This document shows positions 1 through 10,389 of a DNA stretch of 64,000 nt, piece after piece (positions within the stretch are counted from its first letter, which is position 1; each line of letters starts with the position of its first letter). A program made the position numbers and the translations under genes. This DNA is from Paraburkholderia flagellata (GTDB taxonomy: Bacteria > Pseudomonadota > Gammaproteobacteria > Burkholderiales > Burkholderiaceae). The notes under the pieces were generated by a model. That model had not been told where the DNA came from and did no database searches. It was given only the letters and a program-made list of their open reading frames with translations. The stretch is from assembly GCF_021390645.1 (NCBI RefSeq), contig NZ_JAJEJT010000002.1:1798001-1862000 (forward strand), given 5' to 3'.

Positions 1-2357
1 CCGTAGAAGCCGGAGAAGGTCACGCGGCTCGCGTCGACGTCGGTGCCGCGCGCGTCGTCGTAATCCGCCTTCAGGTTCGTGAGCGCGAGCGAGCGCCAGC
101 CCGCGAACGGGCCGGACGTGGCCTTGTCGAGCATGCGCACGTCCACGAGCGCCGCGTCGCCGCGATAGTTGGCCTTGAGCGCCTTGCCCTGCTCCACGGA
201 AAGCTGCCCGTTCATGTTGAGCAGCGCACTCGCGATCACCGCATTGAGCTGATTGCCGAAGTAAGGTTCGAACGCGGCAGCGTCGAGCCGGTTCGCGTCG
301 ATCTTGAGTTGCGCCGTGAGCGGCGTGGGGTTGATCTTGCCGCTCAGCGCCAGTGTGCCCTTCCGGTTGACGGTCGCCTTCAGGTCGATCGGCAGCGGGT
401 GCCGCAGGTCGTCGCTGATCTGCTGGATCTTCAGGTCGAACGGCGTGATGGCGAGCTTCGCCGGGCGCTGCGTCGAGCTGTCCGTGAAGTTGATCGTGCC
501 GTTGTTCAGCGTGAGGGCATCGATCGTGTAGCGCCAGGCCGGACCTTCCTGCACCGACTTCTGGGCCGCGTGAATCGCCGTGCGCTCGGGCGCCGCCTGA
601 TGCGCGGAGGCAAGCTGCGCCAGGTCGATCTTGCCGTCCTTCTGGCGCTCGGCGTTCACCACGAGGCCGGTCAAGTCCACCGAGGCGATCTGCGCCTTGC
701 GTGCGTTGAGGTCGATGCCGCTCACCTGCACCGTGCCCTGAGCGAGCGTAATCGCCGGCGCGTTCGCTCCGCGTGCGGCGACCTTCAGCGACTCGAGCCC
801 GAGCGTGCTCTGGCCGACCTGCACGACGGCGGGCTGCTGCGCCCAGTTGGCAGTGAGCTGTGACGTGAGGTTCAGCTTGCCGCCGATGATCTGCGCAGCG
901 GTCACGTTGTCGATATAGGGCTGTGAGAGTGGCAGCGCCACCTGCTGAAGCTCGATCTTCGCATCGGCCGTTTTCGCGGCGAGGCTGAGCGCGCCCGCGA
1001 CCTTCGCCGAGCCGCCTTCGCGCAGGTTCATCGCGAAGGTGTAGGGCGTGCCCGCTTTCGCCGTCGTCGAGAAGTTCGTAAGCGTGGTCGTGACGTCAGT
1101 GAGGTCGAATTCCGTGGGCCGCGATGGCACCTCGTCATGCACGTGCACGGTGCCGCTCGTGAGAGCGAACTGGCGGATCGACAGATCGAGCGGCGGGGGC
1201 TTCGTTTCAGCGGGGGCCGCTTGCGTTGCCGCAGCACCCGATGCGCCCGAAGCCGGCGCGGCGTTGGCGGCCTGCTCCTTTTGCGCCGCCGGCGTGCCCA
1301 TCAGCTTTTCGACGCTCAGCACACCTTGCTTGTCGCGTGCGAGCCAGACGGTCGGTGCATCGAGCCGGATATCGTCGAAGCGATAGACGTTGCTGAACGG
1401 TTCGAGCGAGGCCGCCGCCACGTGCAGGCTGCGCGCGCCGAAAAACGGCGCGTTGGCGTTGTCGGTCGAGTCGAAGTCGTTCAGGTCGGTCGTGCCCGTC
1501 ACGCGTAGCGTGGGCTGCTCGCCCGCCATCACGAAGTCGAGCTTGAGGTTGGTCGAGAGCTTGCCGCTTTTTACCGTGACGGGCAGCTTCGTGGGCGCGT
1601 AGCTGAGGAGCTTCGGCACGTCGAGGTCGGTCAGGCGCAGTTCCACTTCCGACTCGCGCGACGCGGAGAACGGCTTGGTCTTGCCGTCGATGGCGAGCGT
1701 GCTCGCGCCGTCGATGCGCGCGCGCAGCATCGGCTGGACGAAGATGTCGGTCTTGGAAGGCAGCGTGGCGATGAACGGAATGCCAAGCGACCAGCGGTCG
1801 ATCACGTGCTTTTCGTTGAGCAGGCGATCGTCGAAGGTGATCTGGCCGTTCTCGACGCGGATGTTTGAAACCGAAAACGGCGTGGGCTTGCTGTTCGGTT
1901 TCGAGGGCGTCGAGAACTTCTCGATGAGGTCCGAGAAGTTGAAATGCTGCGCGTCGAGCCGCACGATCGTCGCGCGCGGCGAGTCGAGCCGCAGTTCGTC
2001 CACGATGGGCGCCGCGCGAAAGATCGACGACCACGACGCCTGCACGACGGCGCGCGAAACATCGAAGAAGTCGCCATTGCCGCCGCGCTCGCCGATATGC
2101 ACGCGGTCCGCTTCGAGACGCAGCGTGTACGGATTGAGCGCGATGCGGCCGATCGTGACGGGTCGGTCGAGCTGCTTGCTCAGTTGCTGTTCGGCGACAT
2201 GACGAATGATGGGCGGCGCGGCGAAGAAGCCGACCAGACCGAACACAATGAGAAAGATGACGACGCCCGTGAGGATGCGCCGGGTGCGGGGCGCACGCGC
2301 GACGGCGCGCACCGATTGCAAGGAAGAGTTGAGCGACGCTTTGTTGAGGCTTGCCAT
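1..2357 (-). CDS. DUF748 / AsmA-like envelope protein (3' end outside window)
   Basis: An open reading frame runs from an ATG at 2357 to the window edge without a stop, so about 785 N-terminal residues are visible and the C-terminus is missing. After a basic N-terminus of about 25 residues there is one transmembrane segment (roughly residues 28-48). A long periplasmic region follows, made of repeated beta-rich stretches with recurring themes such as 'T-x-L-x-L-D/N-G' and short Ala/Pro linkers. This is the layout of DUF748/AsmA-like proteins, very large inner-membrane-anchored periplasmic proteins thought to bridge the envelope or affect lipid transport and outer-membrane integrity. The family assignment rests on architecture and by-eye resemblance. 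A molecular function cannot be assigned. Confidence 0.8.
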   Translation of the reverse strand, partial: MASLNKASLNSSLQSVRAVARAPRTRRILTGVVIFLIVFGLVGFFAAPPIIRHVAEQQLSKQLDRPVTIGRIALNPYTLRLEADRVHIGERGGNGDFFDVSRAVVQASWSSIFRAAPIVDELRLDSPRATIVRLDAQHFNFSDLIEKFSTPSKPNSKPTPFSVSNIRVENGQITFDDRLLNEKHVIDRWSLGIPFIATLPSKTDIFVQPMLRARIDGASTLAIDGKTKPFSASRESEVELRLTDLDVPKLLSYAPTKLPVTVKSGKLSTNLKLDFVMAGEQPTLRVTGTTDLNDFDSTDNANAPFFGARSLHVAAASLEPFSNVYRFDDIRLDAPTVWLARDKQGVLSVEKLMGTPAAQKEQAANAAPASGASGAAATQAAPAETKPPPLDLSIRQFALTSGTVHVHDEVPSRPTEFDLTDVTTTLTNFSTTAKAGTPYTFAMNLREGGSAKVAGALSLAAKTADAKIELQQVALPLSQPYIDNVTAAQIIGGKLNLTSQLTANWAQQPAVVQVGQSTLGLESLKVAARGANAPAITLAQGTVQVSGIDLNARKAQIASVDLTGLVVNAERQKDGKIDLAQLASAHQAAPERTAIHAAQKSVQEGPAWRYTIDALTLNNGTINFTDSSTQRPAKLAITPFDLKIQQISDDLRHPLPIDLKATVNRKGTLALSGKINPTPLTAQLKIDANRLDAAAFEPYFGNQLNAVIASALLNMNGQLSVEQGKALKANYRGDAALVDVRMLDKATSGPFAGWRSLALTNLKADYDDARGTDVDASRVTFSGFY

Positions 2358-2628
2358 GCTTGCTTGCGGATAATGCGGCAACAGGCCCGCCGCGGTATGT
2401 GGGTCTGAAGTCGGAAATCCGGGGATGCCGACAGCCGGAAGTATAGGTCCGATAGAAGATCGGACGGCGGTAAAACGCCGCCCGAGGCGCAGGTATTGCG
2501 CAACAAGAAGTAACAACGGAAGTGCGATTGCCCGGTGGATGCCGCGCGTGTTGCGAGATGCATGAAAATGCGGGCGGGGAACGCGGGCGTTGCGCGCTTG
2601 AGTGGGCTTGAATGGGCTTACGCGGCGC
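2358..2628. other. intergenic, no gene seen
   Basis: This stretch between two minus-strand genes contains no convincing coding sequence on either strand. It presumably carries the promoter of the DUF748 gene, but no clear -35/-10 pair could be picked out. Confidence 0.5.
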
Positions 2629-2664
2629 AAAAAAAGCGTTGGCGGGACGCAGTCCCGTCAACGC
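2629..2664 (-). terminator. rho-independent terminator of the DUF1254 gene
   Basis: Read on the minus strand, a 13-bp GC-rich stem with one mismatch (arms 2652-2664 and 2636-2648) and a three-base loop is followed by a run of seven T (2629-2635). It lies 20-60 bases beyond the stop codon of the DUF1254 gene. Confidence 0.9.
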
Positions 2665-2686
2665 CTGGTTCAGCCCGGTTCAGCGC

Positions 2687-4150
2687 TTACTGCCGCTCGA
2701 CGGCGGGCGGCTGCCAGCTGCCATCGGTCGCTTGTGGCTTCGCGGCGTAGAGCCGCATCACAAGGCGGAAGTCGCCATGCGGCGCCGGCACCCAGTTCGC
2801 GCCGCCGCGCGGCCGCTCGGCGCTCACGTGCACATCGAGCGAACCGTCGCGGTTGCGCCGCGCGCCGCTGCGGTCGCCGAACGCCACACGCACGGGCGCG
2901 TCGGCGTCGAGCGCGCCATCGGTCGTATAGGCCGTGATCGACCAGAAGCCGCGCACCGGCGGCAACTGCTTCGCCGTGAAGTGGATCGTGTAGCGGTTCG
3001 CGCCGTTGAGCGCATGACCGTCGCTGTCCTGGCTCACACGGGCGCGCACTTCGTCGCGGGTAGTCGGAAGACCCGGCGACGTGTACGCCGCGTAGGCCCG
3101 CAGCGCGTAGTCGGGGCCGTAGTTGCCTGCGTCGTCGCCCACCCAGAGCCAGCCGTTGCCCGCCAGCAGGTTGGGTGGCGGCGTCGCGACGCGCGTGCGG
3201 GCGTCCGCGAGACCCGCCTTCACGACCGCGGCGTCCTTCGCGCCCGAGGGCAGTTGCGCCGGGTCGCCCGGATGCACGCCGATGTCGCCGAGAATCTTGA
3301 GCGCGTGCGCGTCGTCCGCCGTGGGCGGGTTGTCTTCCAGCGCCTGAGCGAGCCGGCCGAAGAAAGCGTTCGCGTCGAGCGCCGCGACCTGGGCGGACGG
3401 CGAGCCCGGTGCCGCCGGATCGCCGCTCTGCGTGGCGCCGACCGGTTCGTTGCCGCGCGCGCCGCCGTTGCCGCGTGCACCCGCCTTGCCGCGCCCGCCG
3501 CGATCGTCCCAGCCGGAAAGGGCCGTGACCTGCAGGCCGTGCTGCAGCCGCCGCGCGGCCGCAAGATCGCCGCCGCCGTGCGTCTGAACGCGCGCAAGGA
3601 ACCACACGTAGCGCGTCGTCACGTCCACGCGCTTCACGCGCGCGGGCAGCGTGCCTTTCCAGCCGGCCGGAACGAATGCAATCGTTTGCGCTTTCAGGCC
3701 GCTGACGCGTTCGCCGGTTTGCGCCGCGCCCGTCGACCAGACGACGTTCGTCCACATGTCGAGCGCACGCGCGTCCATGTAGCGGCCGTGCGTGTCGGGC
3801 AGCGTGACGAGCACCGGCTCGCTCGAGACGTCGAGCCAGCCGCTGGAAGCCAGCGTATCGAGGTTGGGTTCGGGCGGGCTCGAAGCTCCGACGGGCGGCA
3901 GCGACTGCGCGTGGCGCAGTGTGTTCGGCGCAGCCTGGCCGGGGCCGGTACCCGTGGCGGCTTCGCGCGACACGTCCATCAGCACGACCGGATAGCCGAA
4001 CACATAGGAGTCGGAGACTTCGTCCTTCATCCAGCCGTTGCTTTTCGGCGCAACGTCGCTTGGCGCCGAGGCGCATCCGGCAATCAAGGCGAGGCAGGCA
4101 AGCACGGAGCAGCTACGGTACGGCGAGAATGCTCGATGTATTGTTGTCAT
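2687..4150 (-). CDS. DUF1254/DUF1214 family lipoprotein
   Basis: 487 residues. The N-terminus is a lipoprotein signal with a lipobox (L-I-A-G-C, Cys at about residue 26), so the mature protein should be membrane-anchored and periplasmic or outer-membrane facing. The N-terminal half matches DUF1254 (YPVVLMDVSR early, then a 'DTHGRYMDARALDMWTNVV'-like block). The C-terminal third matches DUF1214 ('G-F-W-S-I-T-A-Y', followed by a NRDGSLD-type strand and a terminal 'F-R-L-V-M-R-L-Y' strand). The two domains usually occur together in secreted proteins of unknown role. A Gly/Arg-rich insert near residues 225-245 looks disordered. A terminator follows the gene and it appears monocistronic. Confidence 0.85.
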   Translation of the reverse strand: MTTIHRAFSPYRSCSVLACLALIAGCASAPSDVAPKSNGWMKDEVSDSYVFGYPVVLMDVSREAATGTGPGQAAPNTLRHAQSLPPVGASSPPEPNLDTLASSGWLDVSSEPVLVTLPDTHGRYMDARALDMWTNVVWSTGAAQTGERVSGLKAQTIAFVPAGWKGTLPARVKRVDVTTRYVWFLARVQTHGGGDLAAARRLQHGLQVTALSGWDDRGGRGKAGARGNGGARGNEPVGATQSGDPAAPGSPSAQVAALDANAFFGRLAQALEDNPPTADDAHALKILGDIGVHPGDPAQLPSGAKDAAVVKAGLADARTRVATPPPNLLAGNGWLWVGDDAGNYGPDYALRAYAAYTSPGLPTTRDEVRARVSQDSDGHALNGANRYTIHFTAKQLPPVRGFWSITAYTTDGALDADAPVRVAFGDRSGARRNRDGSLDVHVSAERPRGGANWVPAPHGDFRLVMRLYAAKPQATDGSWQPPAVERQ

Positions 4151-4390
4151 TTGTTGGTTGTATTCGGTGCGGGCGGTCCATGAAGTGACGTCGACCGGCT
4201 ACCCACTCCGCGCGCGGGCCCCCCCAGGGCCGTCGTGATAGGCGCGCGGCAAGGCGCCAATGCCGCCGGTTCGTATCGTATCGCTCGCGCATGGGCCTGA
4301 AAAGACTACAGCGTGGAATATTGCCTTACAGCCGTGTAGCTTGCGCTCAGGCCCTGCATCTGAAATGAAAGTGACGCAGCGTCGCGCCCC

Positions 4391-4421
4391 TTGACCTTCC
4401 CATGATGGGAACGTAGATACT
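4391..4421 (+). promoter_or_regulatory. CueR-type promoter/operator of copA
   Basis: A -35 hexamer TTGACC (4391-4396) is separated by a long 19-bp spacer from a -10 like GATACT (4416-4421). The spacer contains a perfect 15-bp palindrome TTCCCATGATGGGAA (4397-4411). A 19-20 bp spacer filled by a dyad is the hallmark of MerR-family activator promoters, and this dyad resembles CueR boxes of copA genes. It lies about 40 bases upstream of the copA start. Confidence 0.85.
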
Positions 4422-4459
4422 GCCTAACATCGAATACAGCCAGTGCTCGCACCATCACC

Positions 4460-6922
4460 ATGAACGAACCCCTCGTCGCAGAGCGCGCCGATACCGCCGT
4501 GGCCGAACTCGAGGTCCACGGCATGACGTGCGCCTCATGCGCCATGCGCGTCGAGAAGGCGCTTGCCAAAGTACCGGGCGTCACGCGCGCCTCGGTCAAC
4601 CTCGCCACCGAAAAGGCTACCGTCGAGGCCAGCCGCGGCGTCGCGCCCGCCGCGCTCATCGCCGCCGTCGAAAAGGCCGGCTACGAGGCGGTACCCGTCG
4701 CCACGGAAACCGCCACGCTCGCCATCGGCGGGATGACTTGCGCGTCGTGCGCGAACCGCGTCGAGAAGGCGCTTGCGCGTGTGCCAGGCGTAGCCGGCGT
4801 GAGCGTGAACCTCGCCACCGAGCAGGCCACCGTCAACACACGCTCGCCGCTCACGGGCGAATTGCAGGATCAGCTCGTCGCGGCCGTCAAAAAGGCCGGC
4901 TATGAAGCCACGCCGCTCGCCGCCGACGAAGACTCCACCCCGGCGAAAAGCGCCGCTGCCGGCGACGAAGCGCGCCGCGAATGGCGCGCCGTGCTGGTCT
5001 CGGCCGTGCTCACGACCCCGCTCGTGCTGCCGATGTTCGGCCACTGGCTCGGCTTCGACTGGATGCTGCCCCCAGCCGTACAGCTCGCGCTCGCGAGCGT
5101 CGTGCAGTTCGTGTTCGGCGCGCGCTTCTACCGCGCCGCCTGGAAGGCCATGCGGGCGGGCGCGGGCAACATGGATCTGCTGGTCGCGCTTGGCACCTCG
5201 GCCGCGTATGGCGTGAGCGTCTACGCGATGCTCGCGCACCCGGGCGACATGGCGCATCTGTATTTCGAGGCGTCGGCGGTCGTCATCACGCTCGTGCGCT
5301 TCGGCAAATGGCTCGAAGCGCGCGCGAAGCGGCAGACCACCGACGCGATCCGCGCCCTCAACGCGCTGCGGCCCGATCGCGCGCGCGTCCGCGTCGATGG
5401 CGGCGCTCGCGCAGAGGAGCGCGAAGTGCCGCTCGCTCAAGTGCGCGTAGGCAGCATCGTCGTCGTGCGCCCGGGCGAACGCCTGCCCGTGGACGGCGTC
5501 GTGCTCGAAGGCCGCAGCCACATCGACGAATCGCTCATCACGGGCGAAAGCCTGCCGGTGCCGAAAGCGCCCGACGATCCCGTCACTGCCGGCTCGATCA
5601 ACGGCGAAGGCGCGATTGCCGTGCGCACCACGGCCATCGGCGCGGAAACCACGCTCGCACGCATCATCCGCCTCGTGGAAAGCGCGCAGGCCGAAAAGGC
5701 GCCGATCCAGCGTCTCGTCGACCGCGTGAGCGCCGTGTTCGTCCCTGCGATTCTCGTGATCGCCGTCATCACGCTGGGCGGCTGGCTGTTCACGGGCGCG
5801 GCCGCCGAAACGGCGATCCTCAACGCTGTGGCCGTGCTCGTGATCGCGTGCCCGTGCGCGCTCGGCCTCGCTACGCCCGCCGCGATCATGGCGGGCACCG
5901 GTGTCGCCGCGCGCCATGGTGTGCTCATCAAGGATGCCGAAGCATTGGAGACCGCCCACAACGTGAGCGTGGTCGCTTTCGACAAGACCGGCACGCTCAC
6001 GCTCGGCCAGCCCTCGCTCACCGCGTTCGATGTGGCCGATGGTCTCGAACGCAACGAGGCGCTCGCGCTCGCCGCCGCCGTGCAGCGGCACAGCGACCAC
6101 CCGCTCGCGAAGGCCGTGGTGCAGGCGTATGAAGCTCAGATGCAAAGCGCCGCCGCTTCGGTCGCCGCCGCCCATGCGCGCGCGGTGCCAGGGCGCGGCG
6201 TGGAGGCCGAAGTGAACGGGCGGCGCCTCGCAATCGGCAGCGGCCGCTGGCTCGACGAGCTGGCGATGACCGTGCCGCTCGCGCTCGCGGCACGCGCGCG
6301 TTCGCTCGAAGAGGCTGGCAATACGGTGTCGTGGTTGTTCGACCCGCACGGCGGCGTCCTCGCGTTGCTCGCGTTCGGCGACACGGTGAAGCCCACGGCG
6401 CGCGAAGCCATTGCGAGCCTCAAGGCGATGGGCATCCGCAGCGTGCTCGTGACCGGCGACAACGCGGGCAGCGCGGCGGCCGTCGCGGCGCAGCTCGGCA
6501 TCGATGAAGTCCACGCGCAGGTGCTGCCCGACGACAAGGCGCGCACGATCCGCGACCTCAAGATCAAGAGCGGCAGCATCGTCGCAATGGCCGGCGACGG
6601 CATCAACGACGCACCCGCGCTCGCCGCCGCCGACATCGGTATTGCCATGGCCACGGGCACCGACGTCGCCATGCACGCGGCAGGCATCACGCTCATGCGC
6701 GGCGACCCGGCGCTCGTTGCCGCCGCAATCGATATTTCGCGGCGCACGTGGCGCAAGATTCAGCAGAACCTGTTCTGGGCGTTCATCTACAACCTGATCG
6801 GGATTCCGCTCGCCGCCTTCGGCCTGCTCAATCCCATGCTCGCGGGCGCGGCGATGGCGTTTTCGAGCGTGAGCGTCGTGACAAACGCGCTGCTGCTCAG
6901 AACGTGGCGGGCGACGCGCTAA
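4460..6922 (+). CDS. copA: copper-exporting P1B-type ATPase
   Basis: 820 residues. ATP-driven Cu(I) export across the inner membrane. Two heavy-metal-associated domains at the N-terminus each carry GMTCASC (Cys24/27 and Cys94/97). Then come the membrane segments, the actuator TGE (361-363), the metal-translocating CPC (464-466), the phosphorylation motif DKTGTLT (Asp508), an HP motif in the nucleotide-binding domain, and the GDGINDAP hinge (from 712). All catalytic motifs are intact and the length is normal. A CueR-like operator sits directly upstream, so copper induction is likely, but no cueR gene or copper chaperone is adjacent. A hairpin terminator follows. Confidence 0.97.
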   Translation: MNEPLVAERADTAVAELEVHGMTCASCAMRVEKALAKVPGVTRASVNLATEKATVEASRGVAPAALIAAVEKAGYEAVPVATETATLAIGGMTCASCANRVEKALARVPGVAGVSVNLATEQATVNTRSPLTGELQDQLVAAVKKAGYEATPLAADEDSTPAKSAAAGDEARREWRAVLVSAVLTTPLVLPMFGHWLGFDWMLPPAVQLALASVVQFVFGARFYRAAWKAMRAGAGNMDLLVALGTSAAYGVSVYAMLAHPGDMAHLYFEASAVVITLVRFGKWLEARAKRQTTDAIRALNALRPDRARVRVDGGARAEEREVPLAQVRVGSIVVVRPGERLPVDGVVLEGRSHIDESLITGESLPVPKAPDDPVTAGSINGEGAIAVRTTAIGAETTLARIIRLVESAQAEKAPIQRLVDRVSAVFVPAILVIAVITLGGWLFTGAAAETAILNAVAVLVIACPCALGLATPAAIMAGTGVAARHGVLIKDAEALETAHNVSVVAFDKTGTLTLGQPSLTAFDVADGLERNEALALAAAVQRHSDHPLAKAVVQAYEAQMQSAAASVAAAHARAVPGRGVEAEVNGRRLAIGSGRWLDELAMTVPLALAARARSLEEAGNTVSWLFDPHGGVLALLAFGDTVKPTAREAIASLKAMGIRSVLVTGDNAGSAAAVAAQLGIDEVHAQVLPDDKARTIRDLKIKSGSIVAMAGDGINDAPALAAADIGIAMATGTDVAMHAAGITLMRGDPALVAAAIDISRRTWRKIQQNLFWAFIYNLIGIPLAAFGLLNPMLAGAAMAFSSVSVVTNALLLRTWRATR

Positions 6923-6963
6923 CGCAGAAATTCACCGCTCGACGTATCACGCGGAATATAACG

Positions 6964-6990
6964 AAAGGGCGCTTCATGTGCCCTTTTCTT
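6964..6990 (+). terminator. copA terminator
   Basis: A 7-bp stem (AAAGGGC / GCCCTTT) with a nine-base loop is followed by a T-rich tail, about 40 bases after the copA stop. Confidence 0.7.
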
Positions 6991-7085
6991 CGTCCCGGCT
7001 TTCTTTTTGGAATCCGAACTGTCCCAATCTTTGCGACACAAAATCACGTGTCCGTTCGCATACCATATGAAATTGCGAGGTTTTC

Positions 7086-9191
7086 ATGTTTACCCCTAAA
7101 GGATTGCTCGCGCGCGCCGTAATGCGTCATGCCAGCGCCTCGAGGGCGCAGGTTCCTTCTTCACAGCTCTATTCCGGAACCGAACTCATGCTTTCACGCT
7201 TATCAGGCCGCGCGAGCGTCGGCGTGCGCCTCGCCTTGCTATCGTGCGTGCTCGTCGCGGCAATATTTGCCGCCTTCACGTGGGCGATCACGCACTCGGC
7301 GGCGACGCAGGTCGGCGACCAGGTGCGCGCGCGCATCACCGACAAGGACCAGTCGGTCGCTTCGTCGATCTCGCTGATCGACGGCGCGCTCGACGCCGAA
7401 GTCGACCGCGCCATGCAGCTCTTCGAGAGCTTCCTGCCCGGCACCGTCACGCTCGACCCCACGCAAACGGTCGACATTGGCGGCAAGGCCACGCCGGTCT
7501 TCAAGTCCGGCGACCACGTGCTGAACCTGGACTTCACGGTCCCCGACCAGTTTCTCGCGCGCAGCGGCGAAATCGCCACGATTTTCGCGCGCAGCGGCGA
7601 CGACTTCGTGCGCGTGACCACGTCGCTCAAGAAGCAGGACGGCTCGCGCGCGATTGGCACGCTGCTCGACCGCAAAGGCCCCGCGTACGGCCCGGTGCTT
7701 GCCAACCGCACCTATACCGGCCTCGCCCAGTTGTTCGGCAAACAGTACATCACGCAATACAAGCCGATTCTCGACGCGAGCGGCCACGTCATCGGCGCGC
7801 TCTTCGTCGGCGTGGACGTGGGCGCGCAAATCGACGCGCTCAAGAGCGAGATCGCCAAGCTCAAGATCGGTGAAAGCGGCTATTACTTCGTGATGGACGC
7901 TTCGGACGGCCCGACGCGCGGCACCTTCCTCGTGCATCCAGGCGCCGCCGGCAAACACTACGACGACGCCAACGCGCCCTGGTCGCGCATGCTCGAGGCG
8001 CGCGATGGCACGCTCGACTACACCTCCGCCGACTCGACGCGTGACGAGCGCGATGCGCGCGCGAAGTTCGTCTCGTTCGTGAGCGTGCCGCAGTGGCAAT
8101 GGCTCGTGGGCGGCGTCGCAGTGCGTGACGAGATCATGGCCGACGTGAACGCCACGCGCGACCGCTTCGCGGCGATCGGCCTCGTGCTGGTCGCGCTCTT
8201 CGCGGCGCTTTCGATCTACGCGGCGCGCCGCCTCGTGAGCCAGCCGCTCGACGCCGCAGCGCTTGCCGCCGGCCAGCTCGCCGCAGGCGACCTCACGGTG
8301 CGCATCAGCAACCGCGGCGGCATCGGCAATGCGGCGGACGCGCAGGGCGCGGCGGGTGCCGACGAGATCGGCCGACTCACGCGCGCCATCGACGGCATTG
8401 GCGTGGGCCTCGCACAGATCGTCGCGCAGGTGCGCAGCGCCACGGCGCAGATGAGCGAAGACACCTCGCGCATCGCACAAGGCAGCGGCGAGATTGCTTC
8501 GCGCATCGCGAGCCAGGCGAGCAGCCTGGAAGAGACGGCGGCGAGCATGGAAGAGTTGACCTCCACCGTGCAGCAGAACGCCGACCACGCGACGCGCGCG
8601 AACAGCGTGGTGACCAGCGCAGCCGAAGCCGCGGTCGACGGCGGCCGCGCCGTGAGCCGGGTAGTGGAAACGATGAACGACATCAGCCGCGCATCGCAGA
8701 AGATCGCCGAGATCACCGGCGTGATCGACGGCATCGCGTTCCAGACCAACATCCTCGCGCTCAACGCAGCCGTGGAAGCGGCGCGCGCGGGCGAGCACGG
8801 CAAGGGCTTCGCCGTGGTGGCGAGCGAAGTGCGCGCGCTTGCGCAGCGCAGCGCGGCGGCGGCGAAGGAAATCTCGGCGCTGATCACCGAATCGTCGTCG
8901 ACAGTCGAGACGGGTTATCGCATCGCCGGCGAAGCGAGCACGACCATGCGTGGCATCGTCGCGCGCGTGGACGAAATGCGGGCAATCATCGGCGAGATCA
9001 GCGTGGCCTCGCGCGAACAATCGGGCGGCATCGAGCAGGTGAACATCGCGGTTTCGCAGATCGGCGCGGCGACGCAGCAGAACGCTGCGCTCGTAGGCGA
9101 TGCCGAGCGCGCCGCCTCCGCGCTCAACGATCACGCGGCTGCGCTCGCCGAGCTCGTTTCCGTGTTCAAGGTGCACGAGCCACGCGCGTAG
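7086..9191 (+). CDS. methyl-accepting chemotaxis protein with Cache sensor
   Basis: A transmembrane chemoreceptor that feeds ligand signals to CheA/CheW. From the upstream ATG it is 701 residues. The first membrane segment begins only about 45 residues in, so an internal ATG at 7188 (667 residues) would give the usual short N-terminus. The upstream start has a GAGG at 5-base spacing and is kept here. Between the two membrane segments lies a roughly 280-residue periplasmic region of the Cache_3/Cache_2 kind. A HAMP domain and the signalling hairpin follow ([20 protein letters not shown] region), the most conserved part of the family. No C-terminal CheR-tethering pentapeptide is visible. No che genes are nearby, so this is a stand-alone receptor. 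Confidence 0.92.
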   Translation: MFTPKGLLARAVMRHASASRAQVPSSQLYSGTELMLSRLSGRASVGVRLALLSCVLVAAIFAAFTWAITHSAATQVGDQVRARITDKDQSVASSISLIDGALDAEVDRAMQLFESFLPGTVTLDPTQTVDIGGKATPVFKSGDHVLNLDFTVPDQFLARSGEIATIFARSGDDFVRVTTSLKKQDGSRAIGTLLDRKGPAYGPVLANRTYTGLAQLFGKQYITQYKPILDASGHVIGALFVGVDVGAQIDALKSEIAKLKIGESGYYFVMDASDGPTRGTFLVHPGAAGKHYDDANAPWSRMLEARDGTLDYTSADSTRDERDARAKFVSFVSVPQWQWLVGGVAVRDEIMADVNATRDRFAAIGLVLVALFAALSIYAARRLVSQPLDAAALAAGQLAAGDLTVRISNRGGIGNAADAQGAAGADEIGRLTRAIDGIGVGLAQIVAQVRSATAQMSEDTSRIAQGSGEIASRIASQASSLEETAASMEELTSTVQQNADHATRANSVVTSAAEAAVDGGRAVSRVVETMNDISRASQKIAEITGVIDGIAFQTNILALNAAVEAARAGEHGKGFAVVASEVRALAQRSAAAAKEISALITESSSTVETGYRIAGEASTTMRGIVARVDEMRAIIGEISVASREQSGGIEQVNIAVSQIGAATQQNAALVGDAERAASALNDHAAALAELVSVFKVHEPRA

Positions 9192-9222
9192 TACCTTCGG
9201 GGCATGATTCGCAGTGCCCAAC

Positions 9223-9257
9223 AAAAAAGGCGGCGTCACACAGGACGCCGCCTTTTT
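9223..9257. terminator. bidirectional terminator between convergent genes
   Basis: A near-perfect hairpin with a 9-bp GC core (GGCGGCGTC / GACGCCGCC) is flanked by an A-run on the left and a T-run on the right. It can therefore stop transcription from the chemoreceptor gene on the plus strand and from the parvulin gene on the minus strand. Confidence 0.9.
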
Positions 9258-9289
9258 CGTTAGCTGCGCGGCAGATGCCGCGCGCCGTC

Positions 9290-10183
9290 TCACTGCACGA
9301 TTGTCGCCGAGCGCGCGAGTTCGGCCACGCGTTGCCCGAGCGCGGCCTGCATGGCCTCGTCCTGCAACTGGCGGCGAATGTCGTCTTTCGCCGTATCGTA
9401 CGCCGGCACTTGCATCGGACGCTTGCTTTCGAGGCGCACGATCAGCCAGCCGTCGCCGGCATTCAGCGGCTGCGGCGCGGTTTCGCCGGGCGCGAGCCCC
9501 GTGATGACCTGCGCGAGCGGCATGGGCACGCCGTGCGTGTTGCCTTCGGTGAGCGGCAGCATGAAGCTCATCCACGGCATCTCGCCGCCGGTCGCCTTCG
9601 TCGCCCCGACGCCATACTGGCGCGCCAGGCCGGCGAACGGCTGGCCGCCCTTCACCGCCGCGAGCACGGTCTTCGCGGTCGCCTCGTCGGCCACGGCGAT
9701 CACCTCCGGCTTGTACTCTTCCTTGCCGAACGTCGCGATGACCGATTCGTAGCGCGATTTGATCTCGCTGTCCGTGATCTTCGGCGCGTGCACGTTGTCC
9801 AGAATCCACGCGCGGATCTCGGCGTCGGTCTTTTCGGCGTCGGGGAACTGCGCGACCTCGGGGCGCTGGTCGTAGTGCCCGAGCACGGCCTGCTGGCGCA
9901 GCAGTTCGCGGGCGATCAGGTCGTCCTTGAGCGCGGCGCGCAGTTGCGGCGTGTCGGGCGCGCCGGTGCGGCTCATCACGTTGCCCACTGCCGTGTCGAG
10001 CGCGGATTGCGCGATGACCTGCCCGTTCACGAGCGCGGCGGCGCCCGCGGGCAGCGCTGCGGCCTTGGCGGGCGCAAGTGAAGCTTCGGTGGCGTGAGCG
10101 AGCGTGGGCACCACCGTGCTCGCCGCCACCGAGGTGAACGAGAGCAGGCACAGCGCGCGGATGGATCGGGACATGCGTGACAT
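9290..10183 (-). CDS. periplasmic parvulin-type peptidyl-prolyl isomerase
   Basis: 297 residues from the ATG at 10183, which is preceded by GGAG at about 9 bases. A cleavable signal peptide ends near residue 30 (A-H-A). The N-terminal chaperone-like helices carry the SurA/PpiD-type signature 'ALVNGQVI'. A PpiC-like rotamase domain follows (about residues 150-255), including a 'G-G-x-M-P-W' stretch and an 'L-A-P-G-E-T-A-P' strand typical of parvulins. It probably isomerises prolyl bonds in, or chaperones, exported proteins. It is smaller than SurA and has a single rotamase domain, so it resembles the PrsA/CBF2-type isomerases common in Burkholderia. It stands alone, convergent with the chemoreceptor. 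Confidence 0.88.
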   Translation of the reverse strand: MSRMSRSIRALCLLSFTSVAASTVVPTLAHATEASLAPAKAAALPAGAAALVNGQVIAQSALDTAVGNVMSRTGAPDTPQLRAALKDDLIARELLRQQAVLGHYDQRPEVAQFPDAEKTDAEIRAWILDNVHAPKITDSEIKSRYESVIATFGKEEYKPEVIAVADEATAKTVLAAVKGGQPFAGLARQYGVGATKATGGEMPWMSFMLPLTEGNTHGVPMPLAQVITGLAPGETAPQPLNAGDGWLIVRLESKRPMQVPAYDTAKDDIRRQLQDEAMQAALGQRVAELARSATIVQ

Positions 10184-10389
10184 TTCGATTGACTCCAGCG
10201 TGTTCGGAAAGCCCGGGCGCAAGAAGCGCCAGGGGCAGGTTTTGATCCGCGCGAATCTAGCGGAATCTCGAAGCGCTGTTGTCAGGAAGTGTCAAACGGA
10301 CGCGGGGCCGGATTGGAATCTTGCGGCAGGTCAAGCGCGAGGCGTCCGCCCGCGCCGTCACGCTCAGGTGGCGGCGCGCTCGGATGCGT

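Noticed and set aside
2612..4183. Long plus-strand frame (over 500 codons) opposite the DUF1254 gene
   Set aside because: It is antisense to a lipoprotein gene with clear domains and is extremely Arg-rich, as expected for a shadow frame in high-GC DNA.
4535..6676. Minus-strand frame of 713 codons opposite copA
   Set aside because: It is rich in Arg, His and Asp with no family resemblance and lies wholly inside copA, whose motifs are complete.
7239..10151. Minus-strand frame of 970 codons across the chemoreceptor and parvulin genes
   Set aside because: It spans two convergent genes and their terminator, which no real gene would do. It is a GC-driven open frame.
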